A program made the position numbers and the translations under genes. 64,000 nt of DNA. It comes from Piromyces finnis (lineage: Eukaryota > Neocallimastigomycota > Neocallimastigomycetes > Neocallimastigales > Neocallimastigaceae). A model generated the notes under the pieces. It saw nothing but the letters and a program-made list of their open reading frames with translations, made no database searches and was not told the DNA's origin. The number at the start of each line of letters is the position of its first letter. Position 1 is the stretch's first letter. Positions 40,792-56,290 of the stretch are shown here, piece after piece. Where the stretch lies: assembly GCA_002104945.1 (NCBI GenBank), contig MCFH01000041.1:388001-452000 (forward strand), in the 5' to 3' direction.

Positions 40792-42684
40792 TTACTTTTG
40801 GTGAAGGCTCATATCTTGAATAGCCTTAGAACGGTCATTGTAGTGAGTGTGTAATAATTCGTGAGAAAGGTGACCATTTGGTTCCTTTAAGAATTCCTTG
40901 TAAAGTTGTTGAACATCTTGGTTTTCGTGAGATAAACGAAGAGTAGCTTGCTTATCCATAGTGTACATACGTTCCATCTTCTTAATAACAATGCTTGGAT
41001 CAGCAGACTTTGGTTGACCACCACCGTTAATACAACCACCTGGGCACATCATCATTTCAACGAAGTCAAATTCAACTTCCTTGTTCTTAATCTTTTCTAA
41101 GAACTTTTGAATGTTAGCACCACCACTGACAACAGCAGCACGAACGTTAACATCCTTACCATCCTTAGTCTTTAATGGAACATTGGCAGCCTTAATACCT
41201 TCAAGACCACGAACAGCCTTTAATTCACCTAATGGAATTGGGTTTTCAACACCAGTAATAATTTGAGCGGTACGAACAGCAGCTTCCATGACACCACCAG
41301 TAACACCGAATAAATTACCAGCAGAAGAACCAGTACCTAATGGACTGTCATACTTTTCATTTTGAAGTTCAGCTGGGTTAACCTTCTTAAGCTTTAATAA
41401 AGTCATTAATTCACGGGTAGTAATAACATGGTCAATATCTGGAACACCGTTCTTAGCGAATTCTGGGCGCTTAGCTTCACCCTTCTTGGCGGTACATGGC
41501 ATGACACTAACATGGATAATGTCTTCTGGCTTGGCGTTAATCTTCTTAGCGAAGTAAGACTTAATAACAGCACCAATCATTTGTTGTGGAGACTTACAGG
41601 TAGAAAGATTTTCACGTAATTCTGGGTAACTCTTTTCAACCATGTTAATCCAACCTGGACAGCAAGAAGTGAACATTGGGAACTTACCACCTTCATTTAA
41701 GCGGTTAATTAATTCAGTACCTTCTTCCATAATAGTAAGATCAGCAGAGAAGTTAGTATCGAAGACGTAATCAAAACCGAGCTTACGTAAACCAGCAACC
41801 ATCTTACCAGTGAAATCGAAATCTGGTTCAGCATTGAATTCTTCAGCAAGAGCAGTTCTAATAGCTGGAGCAGTTGAAACAACAAGGATCTTCTTCTTGG
41901 AATCTAATTGTCTTAAAACTTCGATACATTCATTTCTTTCAGTAATAGCACCAACTGGACAAACTTGAGAACATTGACCACATTCAACACACTTAGTGAA
42001 GTTCATTGGTCTATCCATTGGGGTACCAACACGTTCGTAACCAGCACGGTTGATGAAACCTAAAATGTTAATGTTTTGGAAGTGGTGGCAAGCTCTAATA
42101 CAACGACCACACTTAACACACTTGTTCATATCTCTAGCAATAGAGAAAGTGGAGTTATCGAATGGAGAGTAGCATGGTTCAGTAATACTGTGGTTAGTTT
42201 TATCAAACTTTCTCTTAAGAAGAGTTCTAACTGGGTGTTGAGCATCAATTTGATATCTGTAAATTAAATCTTGGAATTCACAGTTACCATTAGATTCACA
42301 AGTCATACAATCATTTGGATGTTCTTCACGCATCATAGCTAAACTAGATCTAACAGTTTCTCTAACAGCTGGAGTATCAGTTTCAATTTCCATACCTTCC
42401 CAAACTTCAGTAGTACAAGCAGTTAATGGCTTCCATGAACCCTTAACATCAACTAAACAAAGTCTACAGTTACCAGCAATTGGTAATCTTGGGTGGTAAC
42501 ATAAAGTTGGAATGTAAAAACCATTAGCCTTAGCAGCATCAAGAACAGTGGTCTTTGGTGGAACTTGAATCTTACGACCGTTAATAGAAATGTTAACCAT
42601 CTTTTCAGCAGCTGAAGCTAAAGTACGAGACATTGGCTTAACAGCTTGAGCTGTCTTGTTTAAAACATTTGATATTGAAGACAT
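40792..42684 (-). CDS. hydA: Hydrogenosomal [FeFe]-hydrogenase
   Basis: Single-exon, 630 residues. It catalyses reversible proton reduction to H2, disposing of electrons in the hydrogenosome. Residues 1-28 are hydroxylated/basic without acids before Glu27 (MSSISNVLNKTAQAVKPMSR), a mitochondrial-type presequence. A plant-type [2Fe-2S] domain follows (Cys62, 73, 76, 90), then the His/Cys [4Fe-4S] site (His122, Cys126, 129, 135) and a 2x[4Fe-4S] ferredoxin module (CVKCGRCIRACH, CVECGQCSQVCP). The H-cluster domain has all three signatures: TSCCPGW (341-342), MPCTAKKGE (Cys397) and MMMCPGGCINGGGQP (Cys547, Cys551). This is the long clostridial/trichomonad-type architecture. Codon choice is strongly restricted (GTC/ACC/AAG/TTC-type codons) and GC is much higher than in the flanks, as expected for a highly expressed gene. 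The lack of introns and the family history suggest bacterial origin. Confidence 0.97.
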   Translation of the reverse strand: MSSISNVLNKTAQAVKPMSRTLASAAEKMVNISINGRKIQVPPKTTVLDAAKANGFYIPTLCYHPRLPIAGNCRLCLVDVKGSWKPLTACTTEVWEGMEIETDTPAVRETVRSSLAMMREEHPNDCMTCESNGNCEFQDLIYRYQIDAQHPVRTLLKRKFDKTNHSITEPCYSPFDNSTFSIARDMNKCVKCGRCIRACHHFQNINILGFINRAGYERVGTPMDRPMNFTKCVECGQCSQVCPVGAITERNECIEVLRQLDSKKKILVVSTAPAIRTALAEEFNAEPDFDFTGKMVAGLRKLGFDYVFDTNFSADLTIMEEGTELINRLNEGGKFPMFTSCCPGWINMVEKSYPELRENLSTCKSPQQMIGAVIKSYFAKKINAKPEDIIHVSVMPCTAKKGEAKRPEFAKNGVPDIDHVITTRELMTLLKLKKVNPAELQNEKYDSPLGTGSSAGNLFGVTGGVMEAAVRTAQIITGVENPIPLGELKAVRGLEGIKAANVPLKTKDGKDVNVRAAVVSGGANIQKFLEKIKNKEVEFDFVEMMMCPGGCINGGGQPKSADPSIVIKKMERMYTMDKQATLRLSHENQDVQQLYKEFLKEPNGHLSHELLHTHYNDRSKAIQDMSLHQK

Positions 42685-44542
42685 TTTCTAAATATATAAA
42701 CTAGTGGATTAAAATAATATATTAATATCTTTACTTTTTATATATTTTATATTTATACTTTAAAAAAAATACAGTATTTATATTTTATTGTTTTTATTTA
42801 TTGTTTTATTTTAAAACCATCAAATATTAATATGATCAATCATAAATTTATTTAATAATTGTTCCTTATTTTCCTTGCCATTTATTTTATAAATATTCCT
42901 TTTTTTCTGATATTTTGTTTTATATAAAATTTCTTTATTTATGTTATTTTGTTAATATTCATTCTAAATATTTCTTAATCAATCTCAATGTTCCTTTTAG
43001 TATCATTTGAATTGTACATCGTTTTACATCTATTTGGTGTTCTCTTTGTTTATTATCATTTCTTTTTACTTTTTGTTTCTTGACATTTTTAATTCCAAAT
43101 ATATTTATTTTAATTTGTATTTTTTTTACCTTTTAACTTTAAAATCTATTTAATTATTATTTGTTTGTTTTTATATATATTATTTTTTCTCTTTTTAATA
43201 ATCTTCAAAATTCAAAATAAAAAAAAATGAAATGAAAATTATAAAATTAAAAAAAAAATAATAATTTTTTGTTTGGTTTATATGGAAAAAAAATGAAATT
43301 GAAATTAAAGAGAAAAAAATTTAAAAAAAATAAATTTGAATTCTTTTTATTTTTTTTTATTTATTTTTAAATATATGAATCAATATATTTATTTTTTTAT
43401 TGTATTAAAAATTTTATATATAAAAATATTAATTATTATTTAATATGATTTTATTCTAATATATTATAAAATTTGATATTAATATATTAGTATATAAACT
43501 ATATTAAAATTAAAAAATAAGATATTACTATCCATCATCATAATAGTGATAATATAAAAAATATAAAATACTTTAAAACAGAAAGTTATTAATAAAAGTA
43601 AATTATAACTTTGATATATTTGATATATATTCGTTCAAAGGAAGAGTTTTCTTTTATAAAAAAAATGGTAGTAATTTAACAGAATAGAGCAATTACAGAA
43701 ATATTAATAATATTGATTATTACATCGACACAAATAAATGAGTAAATTATTCTTTACTCCACAAATTATATACCATAGTATCAATTAATAATAGAATACA
43801 TAAATGTGGTTAATGTAAGGAAAAAAAATATTTGTAAACCACGGAATTTAGGTAAGAATTCCAAAGTTGTTTTACTAATAAACCATTGCAATAATGAAAA
43901 TATACTTTTTTTAAATCATTACCTACGCGTAACCACCTATAACTTTTACCACCTAAATAAAATGCTATTTTTTTTTAATATTTGATATACTCTTAATAAA
44001 AATAAACCAAAATAAATATATACAAAAATATATATTTATAATATATATTTAAATATAATCTAATATATTGAATAAAAATAAATATTAGCATCCTATATTA
44101 AAAAATAATAAAATTTTTGGTGGGGAAATCTTTTTTCTCCTCCAATAGAATATATTTTCATATTTAAATTATACACCTTAACAATATATATAATGTACAA
44201 TTTTCTTAATATAAATAAAATTTAATGTAATATATGACTAATATAAAAATTATATGAGTAAAAATGTTGAATTTAAAATAGTTTTTAATATATTATGTTC
44301 TTACAATAATATATGTAAATTAATTTTTATATAACAAAATTATTCTCATTTTAAATCTTTCCTATTGGACTACACCTTCCCCGCAAAGATTGATTGGTAT
44401 AATTCAAAGGTTTTATCTTTAGTTTGTTTTCTTAATAAATCAAAACGAAAATGTAAATAGATTATATCACTATTATAATTATTATTGTATTATTTTTTAT
44501 TTTCCTTATTATTTATTTATTTATTCATTCATTCATTTATTT

Positions 44543-44594
<52 letters not shown>

Positions 44595-46016
44595 TTAATT
44601 ATATTAATAAGTATAAAATGTCTTTATAGACAAAATACTAAAGAATCTTATGAAACTTGTATTCCTTCAGGCATTATTAATAACCACTTTTCAAGTCATC
44701 CCTTGTACCTTGTACATTTAAAAAAAACAAAACTTTTTTATGAATGATTAATTAATTAATTAATTAATAAATAAATAAGCTCATATTAATTTACACCAAA
44801 AATAATAACTAAACCTTGAATAAATTTTCACCTTAATATTTTTTTAAAAAAAAGTTGTTATTTATTATATATAAAAAAGCACTCTATAATTGAAAATTTG
44901 ACATTATAACTTAAAAAAAAGTTATGGTATTCTAAATATTAAATCAAAATAAAGTCATAAATATTTTATTTAATAATGATAAATATAATACTTTTTTTTT
45001 TCATAATTTTCTAATATTTATATTGATAATATATTTTTCATTATTAAAAGTCATTTTAATGTAATGGTAATGAAAATAAAATATTGAATTGTTCTAGAGA
45101 GTATAATATTTTTCCATCATACACCTTTAATTAGGTAAAGCTGTTAATTGCATTATGAATACCCATTTTGCAATTGTTGTTATAAAGCATTCTTTTAATA
45201 AATACACTTGTTTTAAATGTTTTATCAGAAGGTTATATTACTTATCATTACATAGATTATTTTATTTTAAAATATTTAGTTATATCCACATTTTTTTATT
45301 ATTATTATTATTATTCTAAATAGGATTTTATAACTTTAATAAATATAAATTAGATATGAATAATCTTTCATGTCATATTATCATTTTATGTTTATTTATA
45401 TTCATATATTTACTTGGATTTATATAAAAAAAAAGTATTTGCGGATTATTTTAGGATTTAATTAAAAATATTTTATCTTTTACCCCACAAAAGTATTGCT
45501 AAAACTTTTCCAAAGTTATTATTTTATTCTTTAAACGAAATATTTATACAACATTTACACCACAATATTTAATAACATAGATTAATAAGAAATAAATTTA
45601 AATTATTAGTTAGGAAATAGAATATAATCATTCTAATTTTTTTTTTTTTGTTAATACTACTTTTTAAAACAAAACTAAATTTTGATGTTGATAAAAAGCA
45701 TGCTTTATCTTTTGGAGAATAATTAAAATGCATATGAAATATTAAAAAAATATTTTCATTTATTTTTAAATTTATTATTTTTTTAAAATTATATATTTAT
45801 TTATTTATATTTAATAAAATTATAGTTCGTCAAATGTTAAAATTTTGTTTGATTTTATATGGATAAATTAAATAAAATTATTTTTACATAATAGATTTTA
45901 AAATTTTAAAATTTTAAATGTAGGGGATTAAAAAAAAAAGTTAATTAAAAAATTATTATATAAAATAATTAACTAATAATATATTCTCAAGTTATTTCTT
46001 ATAAACGAATGTGTAT
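42685..46016. other. 3.3-kb gene-free AT-rich region
   Basis: The part next to 42684 is the hydrogenase promoter: long T-rich stretches up to about 43200. A TTTA array occupies 44509-44596. An isolated higher-GC patch at about 44345-44460 (around TTGGACTACACCTTCCCCGC) has no tRNA boxes or coding frame. Nothing else was recognised. Confidence 0.55.
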
Positions 46017-47117
46017 TCATTCTCTTAGTATAGTTCCAAAACCTATACCAAAACTATTCTTCCATAAGCCATATAAACCTTGAATATTTTGACTATATTC
46101 TTTAATTTCATCATCTATATTTGCTTTTTCAACCAATTCTATTTTAAATTCTATTTTTGATCTATGACATATTTTATCCATAGGAGTTTTATCATTATCC
46201 TCATATTCATAATCTTGGTCATTTGTTTTTTTGATATCGTTAATTGTTGGATTAGACGTTATTATTTCACTATTTTTAATATTATTATTACTATTTAAAC
46301 GAATTCTTGTATTCAAAAGAGCAATATCACAATTACTATTATCATTAATTTGACTATTACTATTCAAGGCACTTGGAAGACTCTCATTTTCAAAATCATT
46401 TTCATCCTCTTCAATATAATTAAATAATCGGAATTGTTCATCTAAATCGCGTTCATCATTATAACTAACATTATCAATTACTTGATAGGGAGTCATAATA
46501 GGACCAAAAGTATTTGGAGTAAGAATAGTATTGAACGGACTTTGAGTTTCTTTTTGATTATAACTGATAGATGTCTTTTTAGAAACAGGAGATAATACAT
46601 AGGATTCATCACGTTGGTTGGAAATAATATTTGGACAACTGGTACTAGAATTAAATGAAAAATTATTCTCTGCATTTTTTAAGTTTTCATTCGAAATTTT
46701 TCTTTCATCTTTCTTATTATCATCAAATAAAAGTGGTGGAGCAATATAGGGTGAGCTCTGATAAGATTGACCTATATTCATACCTGGAGATGGTACATTA
46801 GAAGAGCATGCATTAGATAGACGGCGATAAGCAATTATAGCCTGAGGATCATTTGCTTTACATATTGAGAAACGATGACGTCTTACAGGTGAATTACCTT
46901 CATTATTTTCATTAGATGTATCAATAATACCTGGAGATGGGCAATAATTATCATAATCTATTTTATCAGGAGTAAATATATATTGATTTTGGTAATTTTG
47001 ATTATCCTGGGTATAATCATCCATAAGAGTTGAATTAAAATTATCATTATATTCTCCACCAATATTGTTTTGTGGGAATTGATTAAATGTAAAAATTGTA
47101 TTTTCTAAAACAAGCAT
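46017..47117 (-). CDS. Orphan protein rich in SP/TP phosphorylation-type sites
   Basis: Uninterrupted 366-codon frame in otherwise gene-free DNA, with non-trivial composition. I do not recognise a domain. It has about ten Ser/Thr-Pro sites (FTPDK, CPSPGI, NSPVRR, VPSPGM, LSPVS, QSPFN, LTPNT, MTPYQ, KTPMD and others) and two basic-directed sites (RRHRFSI at 79-85, YRRLSNA at 97-103) that look like PKA/AGC targets. The middle is Asn/Ser/Asp-rich. The last ~50 residues (KIEFKIELVEKANIDDEIKEY, then GLYGLWKNSFGIG) look more ordered. It may be a substrate or scaffold controlled by CDK/MAPK and PKA. That is inference from composition only. The ATG at 47117 is the first in frame and follows a poly-A/T leader. 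Confidence 0.65.
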   Translation of the reverse strand: MLVLENTIFTFNQFPQNNIGGEYNDNFNSTLMDDYTQDNQNYQNQYIFTPDKIDYDNYCPSPGIIDTSNENNEGNSPVRRHRFSICKANDPQAIIAYRRLSNACSSNVPSPGMNIGQSYQSSPYIAPPLLFDDNKKDERKISNENLKNAENNFSFNSSTSCPNIISNQRDESYVLSPVSKKTSISYNQKETQSPFNTILTPNTFGPIMTPYQVIDNVSYNDERDLDEQFRLFNYIEEDENDFENESLPSALNSNSQINDNSNCDIALLNTRIRLNSNNNIKNSEIITSNPTINDIKKTNDQDYEYEDNDKTPMDKICHRSKIEFKIELVEKANIDDEIKEYSQNIQGLYGLWKNSFGIGFGTILRE

Positions 47118-49672
47118 TTTTTTTTTCTACAATATTCTTTTTTTTTCTTTGTTAATTTTTAATTGATAAAATGTATTATTAAATATAAAATATTTAATGT
47201 TGATATTAATTTTTATTTTTATAAATGAGAGAGAGAATATAACGCATTTAGATATTTTATTTTTAATAATATGTTAGCATGTTATTAATTAATTTTTTTT
47301 TATTTTTATTTTTGATATGAACATATTAAATATTATTATAAAAATATGTATATAATAATAATTATTCAATAAATATTTATTATAAAAAATTATTTAATTA
47401 ATAAATAAAAAATATATTAATTCATAGTTGTATTGCTTTAAGGAATATACAAACATACCAATTTATCTGCTTTAAAAAATATCTATCGGGTAATCCTTTA
47501 TTTTATATATTCCTATATAATATTATTGAAAGTTGTAATATTATTATTATAATTGAAAATATTTTTTTATTATATATATATGTCACATATCACAATACTT
47601 TTTTAACTATTTTGACAAAAACTATATTTTGTCAAATATTATTAAATCACTTTAAGCCTTTGATTTTAGTTAAAAAAAATTTATATTATATCTTTAAAAA
47701 TAAATTCAATATAATGAATATATATAAAAAATAAATGGAACAAAAAGAGAATAAGAGTGATACTACATCATTTTTATTTTATAATGAAAGAAATAGATTA
47801 AAAGATTTCTTTTATTAATAGTATGATGTACGTTTTATTTATATTATAATATCAATAATTGCCATTAAAAAATATTAATAATAGATCTTTTTAATATATT
47901 ATTTGTTATGATAATTAATTAAATAGAAGAATAATTCAATAATTTTAATTGAATAATTATTAAATTTTGGTTAAAAAAAAATATTTTAATCAATTATCCT
48001 ACTCTAAATCTATAAATAATAAATTCATTCATCAATTTTAATTCATAATTATTTTTTTATAATTTAATATAAAATTTTATTAATATGTATCAAGGGTTAG
48101 AATAAATATATATTTTTTTTGAAATTTTCATTATCTATATATGTAAAGTTAAACTATACAAATTGTGCTTGTACATATATACAATAAGGCTGGTTTTTTA
48201 TTTCAAATATTTATATTTATAAAATATTTTACTTCCATAAAAGTATAAAAATATTAACTAAATATAATAAACTTTATAACAAAAAGTTAAGAATAATAAT
48301 AATAAAAGTTTCAATAGAAAAACATGAAAAAAAATAAGCAATTTTAAATCCCATTATATTGTAAAATAAATTGTTTTACTTTTAAAAAAAAAAATACTAT
48401 ACATATATCCATCTATAAAAATAATGGTTATTATTATATTCACTTATACTAGTATAAGTTACAAAAAATAAATATACATTATTAAAAGTGTTTTTAATAA
48501 TTAAGTGTCTTGTAATTAACCACATAAATAATATTATTTATTGTTTAAGCTATTAAGGTTTTTTTTATATTTATTTAATTATTTATATATATTTAATAAT
48601 ATTTCATTATTATTATTATATATTATAAAAAAGAAGCATTATTTGTTATTTGTGTATACATTGGTTATGATTTTATTTTAAATTATATAAAATATAGACT
48701 AAAAAATAAGACCTTATAAAGAAAAGTTTTAAACTTAAAATTTTATATTTTAACAATTATTATTATAAAAAAATAATATAAATTTCTGTTAATATCATTG
48801 GTTCTATTTATTTAAAAAAAAGTTTAAAATTATTTGTATGCCTATTTCTATATTTATATATTAATCATAAAGATAATTTATAAAAGGTATTGTATTGTTC
48901 TTAGTTACCATGTAATATTACATTTTATTACATTTTTTTTTGATATAATAAAAAGTGATATGTATAATATGTATATATATTTATTATTGATATTATGATA
49001 TTATTCATTTTTACATAATTTAAAGTTACACAAATAATTCAAATCTTAATTATTATAAAAAATAAAAAAATACCAAATAAGGTAGTTACTTATTCCGCAT
49101 TATTAATTAAATTTTTTTAAAAAAACATGAACAAGTTATTATATGTAAAATTATTAGATTTAATATATTAAAATTAATTATAAATAAATTAAAATATTTT
49201 TTTTATATTAAAAAGTGAAAATCCTTAAAATGTTATAATTATTCTAATATAACAAACAATAATTTTTTTTTTTCACAATTAATTAAAATATATAAATTAT
49301 TTAAGGGAATATTTTTCCTTTAAAAAAAAACAAAAAGAAAAATAAAAATTGTAAATGTAAGAACATATAAATAATATATATTATTATTAACAATAAAATA
49401 CATTAAGCTAATTCATCCTTTTATATATTTTTAACATTCGGTATAAATGAAATAATAATACTTTTTTCTTAAAAATAAATGTTTTTCTTTTTTAAAAATA
49501 ATTCTTTGAATAAGATATAAAAAAAAGAAGCAAAAAACAAAACAAAAAAAAATAATAAAAAAATTCTAAAATATAATTTACCTAATTATATTTAAAATTC
49601 AAAAAACATTAAAAAGAAAAATAAATATAAGATCTATATTAAAAACATATTTAAAATAATTTAAATATCAAA
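47118..49672. other. 2.5-kb gene-free AT-rich region (divergent promoters)
   Basis: Lies between a minus-strand gene and a plus-strand gene, so holds two promoters. AT-rich without long microsatellites; no motif stood out. Confidence 0.5.
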
Positions 49673-52440
<2,768 letters not shown>

Positions 52441-53394
52441 AAGTCCAACAAACTTTTTATCTTTCTCAAATAAAATTTTAAATTCAAGGTCACTTTTTTT
52501 TTTAATTTATAAATAATTTATATGTAGATATTGTAGCTTTTATTTATTCAGTATTAATTTTTTTTATTACTTTCATCAATGTAAATGAGTGAATGAAATA
52601 TTTTAAAAATAAAAAATTTTTAAAATAGAAAACATTTGAGATACGAGAAACAATATATGTAAAATTAAAATAAAAAACTAATAATAAAATAAAACATTAT
52701 ACAATAGATAAGTAAAACATATTGTGATTTTTATTTTATTTTTTTTTTTTATTTTTTTATAACAAGTTGGTTTAATTAATATCAATATTTTATAATAAAT
52801 AAAATTGATTTAATAATAATATGTATTTTTTACTTATATGTCAAAATTTTAATTTATTAACAAATTAAGTTTTTTTTTTTTAAATTTACAAATTAAAATA
52901 GAAAAAAAAAAAAGTTAATATAAAGCAATAATTAATGATGGTAAATTAAAGTTTTTAAGATATATGTTAAAATAAATAGAATAATATATTTTTAATATAA
53001 ATTTATATATACTAATTTCTATTAAAAGTAGTTCAACTAAAAAAAATATTAAAAAAAATATTGAATTTTTTTTTAAATTAAAAACAATTTTAATTATAAT
53101 ATCTAGCCAGTAATATGTTAAATCTTTTGAATTTTAAAAGATGATTGGTTAATATTATGTTTTTTTTTAAAAAAAGGTAAATTTTCAAAATAATAAAAGT
53201 AAAAAATTCAGAGGAAAGTTTTTTTTCTTTGCACAAAAAATTTTTAAATTTATTATTATTTATTTATTAATTAAATATTCTCTATATTTTTTATAAATAA
53301 ATAATAAAATAAAAAACTATTGAATAATTAATTACAAATAGTTAATTACAAATAAATAATCTTTTTCTTTATATATAAATTATAAATTAATAAC
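52441..53394. other. AT-rich spacer upstream of ARB1
   Basis: Nothing recognised beyond poly-A/T tracts. The region immediately before 53395 is the leader of the ARB1 gene. Confidence 0.55.
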
Positions 53395-55733
53395 ATGGCT
53401 GTTAAAAAGGATAGAAAGAGTAGAAGAAACTCAAAAGTTTCAAAGAAGAGTGAAACTTTAAACATGGAAAAATTAACTTTAGAAGAAGAAAGTGGTCGTG
53501 TTTGTGCTGGTGTTTTAACTTCTCACAAAGATTCACGTGATATTAAAGTTGAACAATTTTCACTTTCTTTCCACTCTGATATTTTAATTCACGATTCCAC
53601 TCTTGAATTAAACTTTGGTCGTAGATACGGTCTTATTGGTGAAAATGGTTGTGGTAAGAGTACTTTACTTAAGGCCATTGCCTCTGGTGAAGTTTGTTTA
53701 CCAACTCACGTTGATACTTATTTATTAGATAAGGAATATCCACCAACTGATATGACTGCTTTAGAAGCTGTCATTCAAGATGCTAAAGTTGAATTAAAGG
53801 TATTTTGAGAATAATAATAATAAAAAAAATTAGTCGACTATAAAAAATAATTATTGGAAACAGATTAAAATTTTTTGAAATAATATATGGAATTTTCAAG
53901 GAGAAAGATAATCGAGCAAATAATATAAATTTCTATAATCAATAGTAAAATACATATTTAAAAGTATACAAGAAAGAATTAATTGGAATTTTGAGGAATT
54001 TAAATTTATATAATGAATGAAAAAAAAAAGAATAATAGATTTATTTCAATACTACATAAAATAGATATATTTAAATATATATATATATTTACATAATTCT
54101 TAAATATATAAGATATTTATATTAATAATTTAAATAATAATGAGAACATTCTGTTTGAATAGTTTAGATAACATTAAGTTTAAAATATATTTAAATATAT
54201 AATTATTTACTATAATTTGCAATATATAGAGATTAGAAAAGGAAATGGAAAATCTTATGGTTGAAGATCCAGAATCTCCATTATTAGATGATATTTATGA
54301 CAGAATGGAAGAATTAGATGAAAGTACTTTTGAATCTAAGGCTGCTACCATTCTTCATGGTTTAGGTTTCACTAAGGACTCTATGTTCAAGAAGACTAAA
54401 GATCTTTCTGGTGGTTGGCGTATGCGTGTCTCTTTAGCTAAAGCTTTATTCGTCAGACCAACTCTTTTACTTCTTGATCAACCAACTAATCACCTTGATC
54501 TTGGTGCTTGTGTATGGTTAGAAGAATACCTTAAGAGTTACAACAGAATTTTATTATTAATTTCTCACTCTCAAGATTTCTTAAACAATGTTTGTACTAA
54601 CATTATTGATTTCACTAGAAAGAAGCAATTAGTTTACTACACTGGTAACTACGATACCTATGTTAAGACTCGTGAAGAATTAGAAACAAACCAAATGAAG
54701 GCTTTCGAAAAGCAACAAAATGAAATTGAACATTTAAATAAATTCATTAGAAGTGCAGGTACTTATTCCAACCTTGTTCGTCAAGCTAAGAGTAAGCAAA
54801 AGATTATTGATAAGATGGAAGCTGCTGGTCTTGTTGAAAAGGTTGAAAAGAAACGTCAATGGAGATTCAAATTCCAAGATGTTGAAAAGTTACCACCACC
54901 AGTTCTTTCATTTACTGATGTTAGTTTCTCTTACACTGGTAATGTTGAAGATTGTTTATACAGACATTTAGATCTTGGTGCTGATATGGATTCCAGAATT
55001 GCTCTTGTCGGTCCAAACGGTGCCGGAAAGGTAATAATTGAGCTATTTTTAATAATAAATAATAAAATAGATATTGAATTATTATCGTATTATTGGTTAA
55101 ACATTTTATTAATGAAGATATTTTTTATGTTAATTTATTTGACAATTCAAAATATTTTATATATAACATTAATAAAAAATCAATAAATAGTCTACCTTAT
55201 TAAAGTTAATGGCTGGTGAATTAGTTCCAATTAGTGGTCAAATCTCCCGTCACACTCACTTAAAGATCGGTCGTTATAACCAACACTCTGCTGAACAATT
55301 AGATATGGAAAAGAATCCAGTTGTTTACATGAGAGATAAATTCCCAGAATTATCACAAGAAGTTCAATTCTGGAGATCTCAAGTTGGTCGTTTCGGTATT
55401 ACTAGTAATTTACAAGGTACTCCAATTAAGTACCTTAGTGATGGTCAAAAGAGTAGAGTTGTTTTCTGTGAATTAGCATTACAACACCCATTCATGTTAT
55501 TATTAGATGAACCTACTAATGCTCTTGATATTGAAACTATTGATTCATTAGCTGATGCTATTAATAACTTCAATGGTGGTGTTGTTTTAGTTAGTCACGA
55601 TTTCCGTCTTATTTCACAAGTTGCTGAAGAAATTTGGGTATGTGAAAATGGTACCGTTACTAAATGGGAAGGTACTATTGAAGCTTACAAGGAAAAACTT
55701 AAGGGTGATGTTATGAAGGAATTCAAGCTCTAA
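53395..55733 (+). CDS. ARB1: ABCF ATPase, Arb1/ABCF2 type
   Basis: Three exons, 53395-53799, 54230-55030 and 55191-55733, giving 582 residues close to human ABCF2 along the whole length. A short basic N-terminus precedes NBD1 (Walker [10 protein letters not shown] at 82-90, signature LSGGW at 194-198, Walker [13 protein letters not shown]), the ABCF linker ([13 protein letters not shown], then a Lys-rich helix pair), and NBD2 (Walker A GPNGAGKST split by intron 2, signature LSDGQ, Walker [12 protein letters not shown]). The family has no membrane domain; yeast Arb1 is essential for 40S/60S ribosome biogenesis. The catalytic Glu after Walker B of NBD1 is Gln here (Gln219, CAA at 54479-54481), while NBD2 keeps Glu. 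NBD2 also has TNALD for the usual TNHLD. Codon use is strongly biased, as in a highly expressed gene. Confidence 0.95.
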
Positions 55734-56290
55734 ATGGATTGAATTATTTATTTTTATTAAAATTTTATAGAATATATATTAATTTATTTATTTAATAGAG
55801 TTGTGAAAAAAGTAAACCAATCTTCTTTTAATTTATACATATATATACAATATTTGAAAAAGTTATATGTATAACAACCATTTATATCCGTTTATAATTT
55901 TTTTATAATTTAAAATATTATCTTAATTTATTTTTTTATAACGAAAGAAAAAAGATTAAAAAAATAAAAGAAAATTCTAAGAATTAATAATAGCCATTTT
56001 AATATGATAAAAAATATATAATTAATTTTTTATTTTTATATTTATATATTAAAAAAAAGTAAAAAAATTAATATTATTAACCATTTATATTTTAATTATT
56101 AATATAAAAAATATCCTAATTATACGTAAATATACGTAATATAAAAAAAAGTAGAAAAAAAAAAAAAAAACACATTATCTTATTTGTAATTATCACTTAT
56201 TAATAATAATATAAGCATTATAAAATAAAAATTAAAATAAAAATTTTTATAATAAATAAAAAAACTTTTTTATACATTAAATTGGTAGTT
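55734..56290. other. Convergent 3' spacer
   Basis: AT-rich DNA between the 3' ends of two convergent genes; no feature seen. Confidence 0.6.

Noticed and set aside
44345-44460. Higher-GC patch as an RNA gene
   Set aside because: No B box, no cloverleaf and no recognised snRNA/snoRNA box; only composition stands out.
53395-55733. Two or three separate ABC ATPase genes
   Set aside because: Introns at 53800-54229 and 55031-55190 join the parts in frame, the second one exactly within the Walker A motif.
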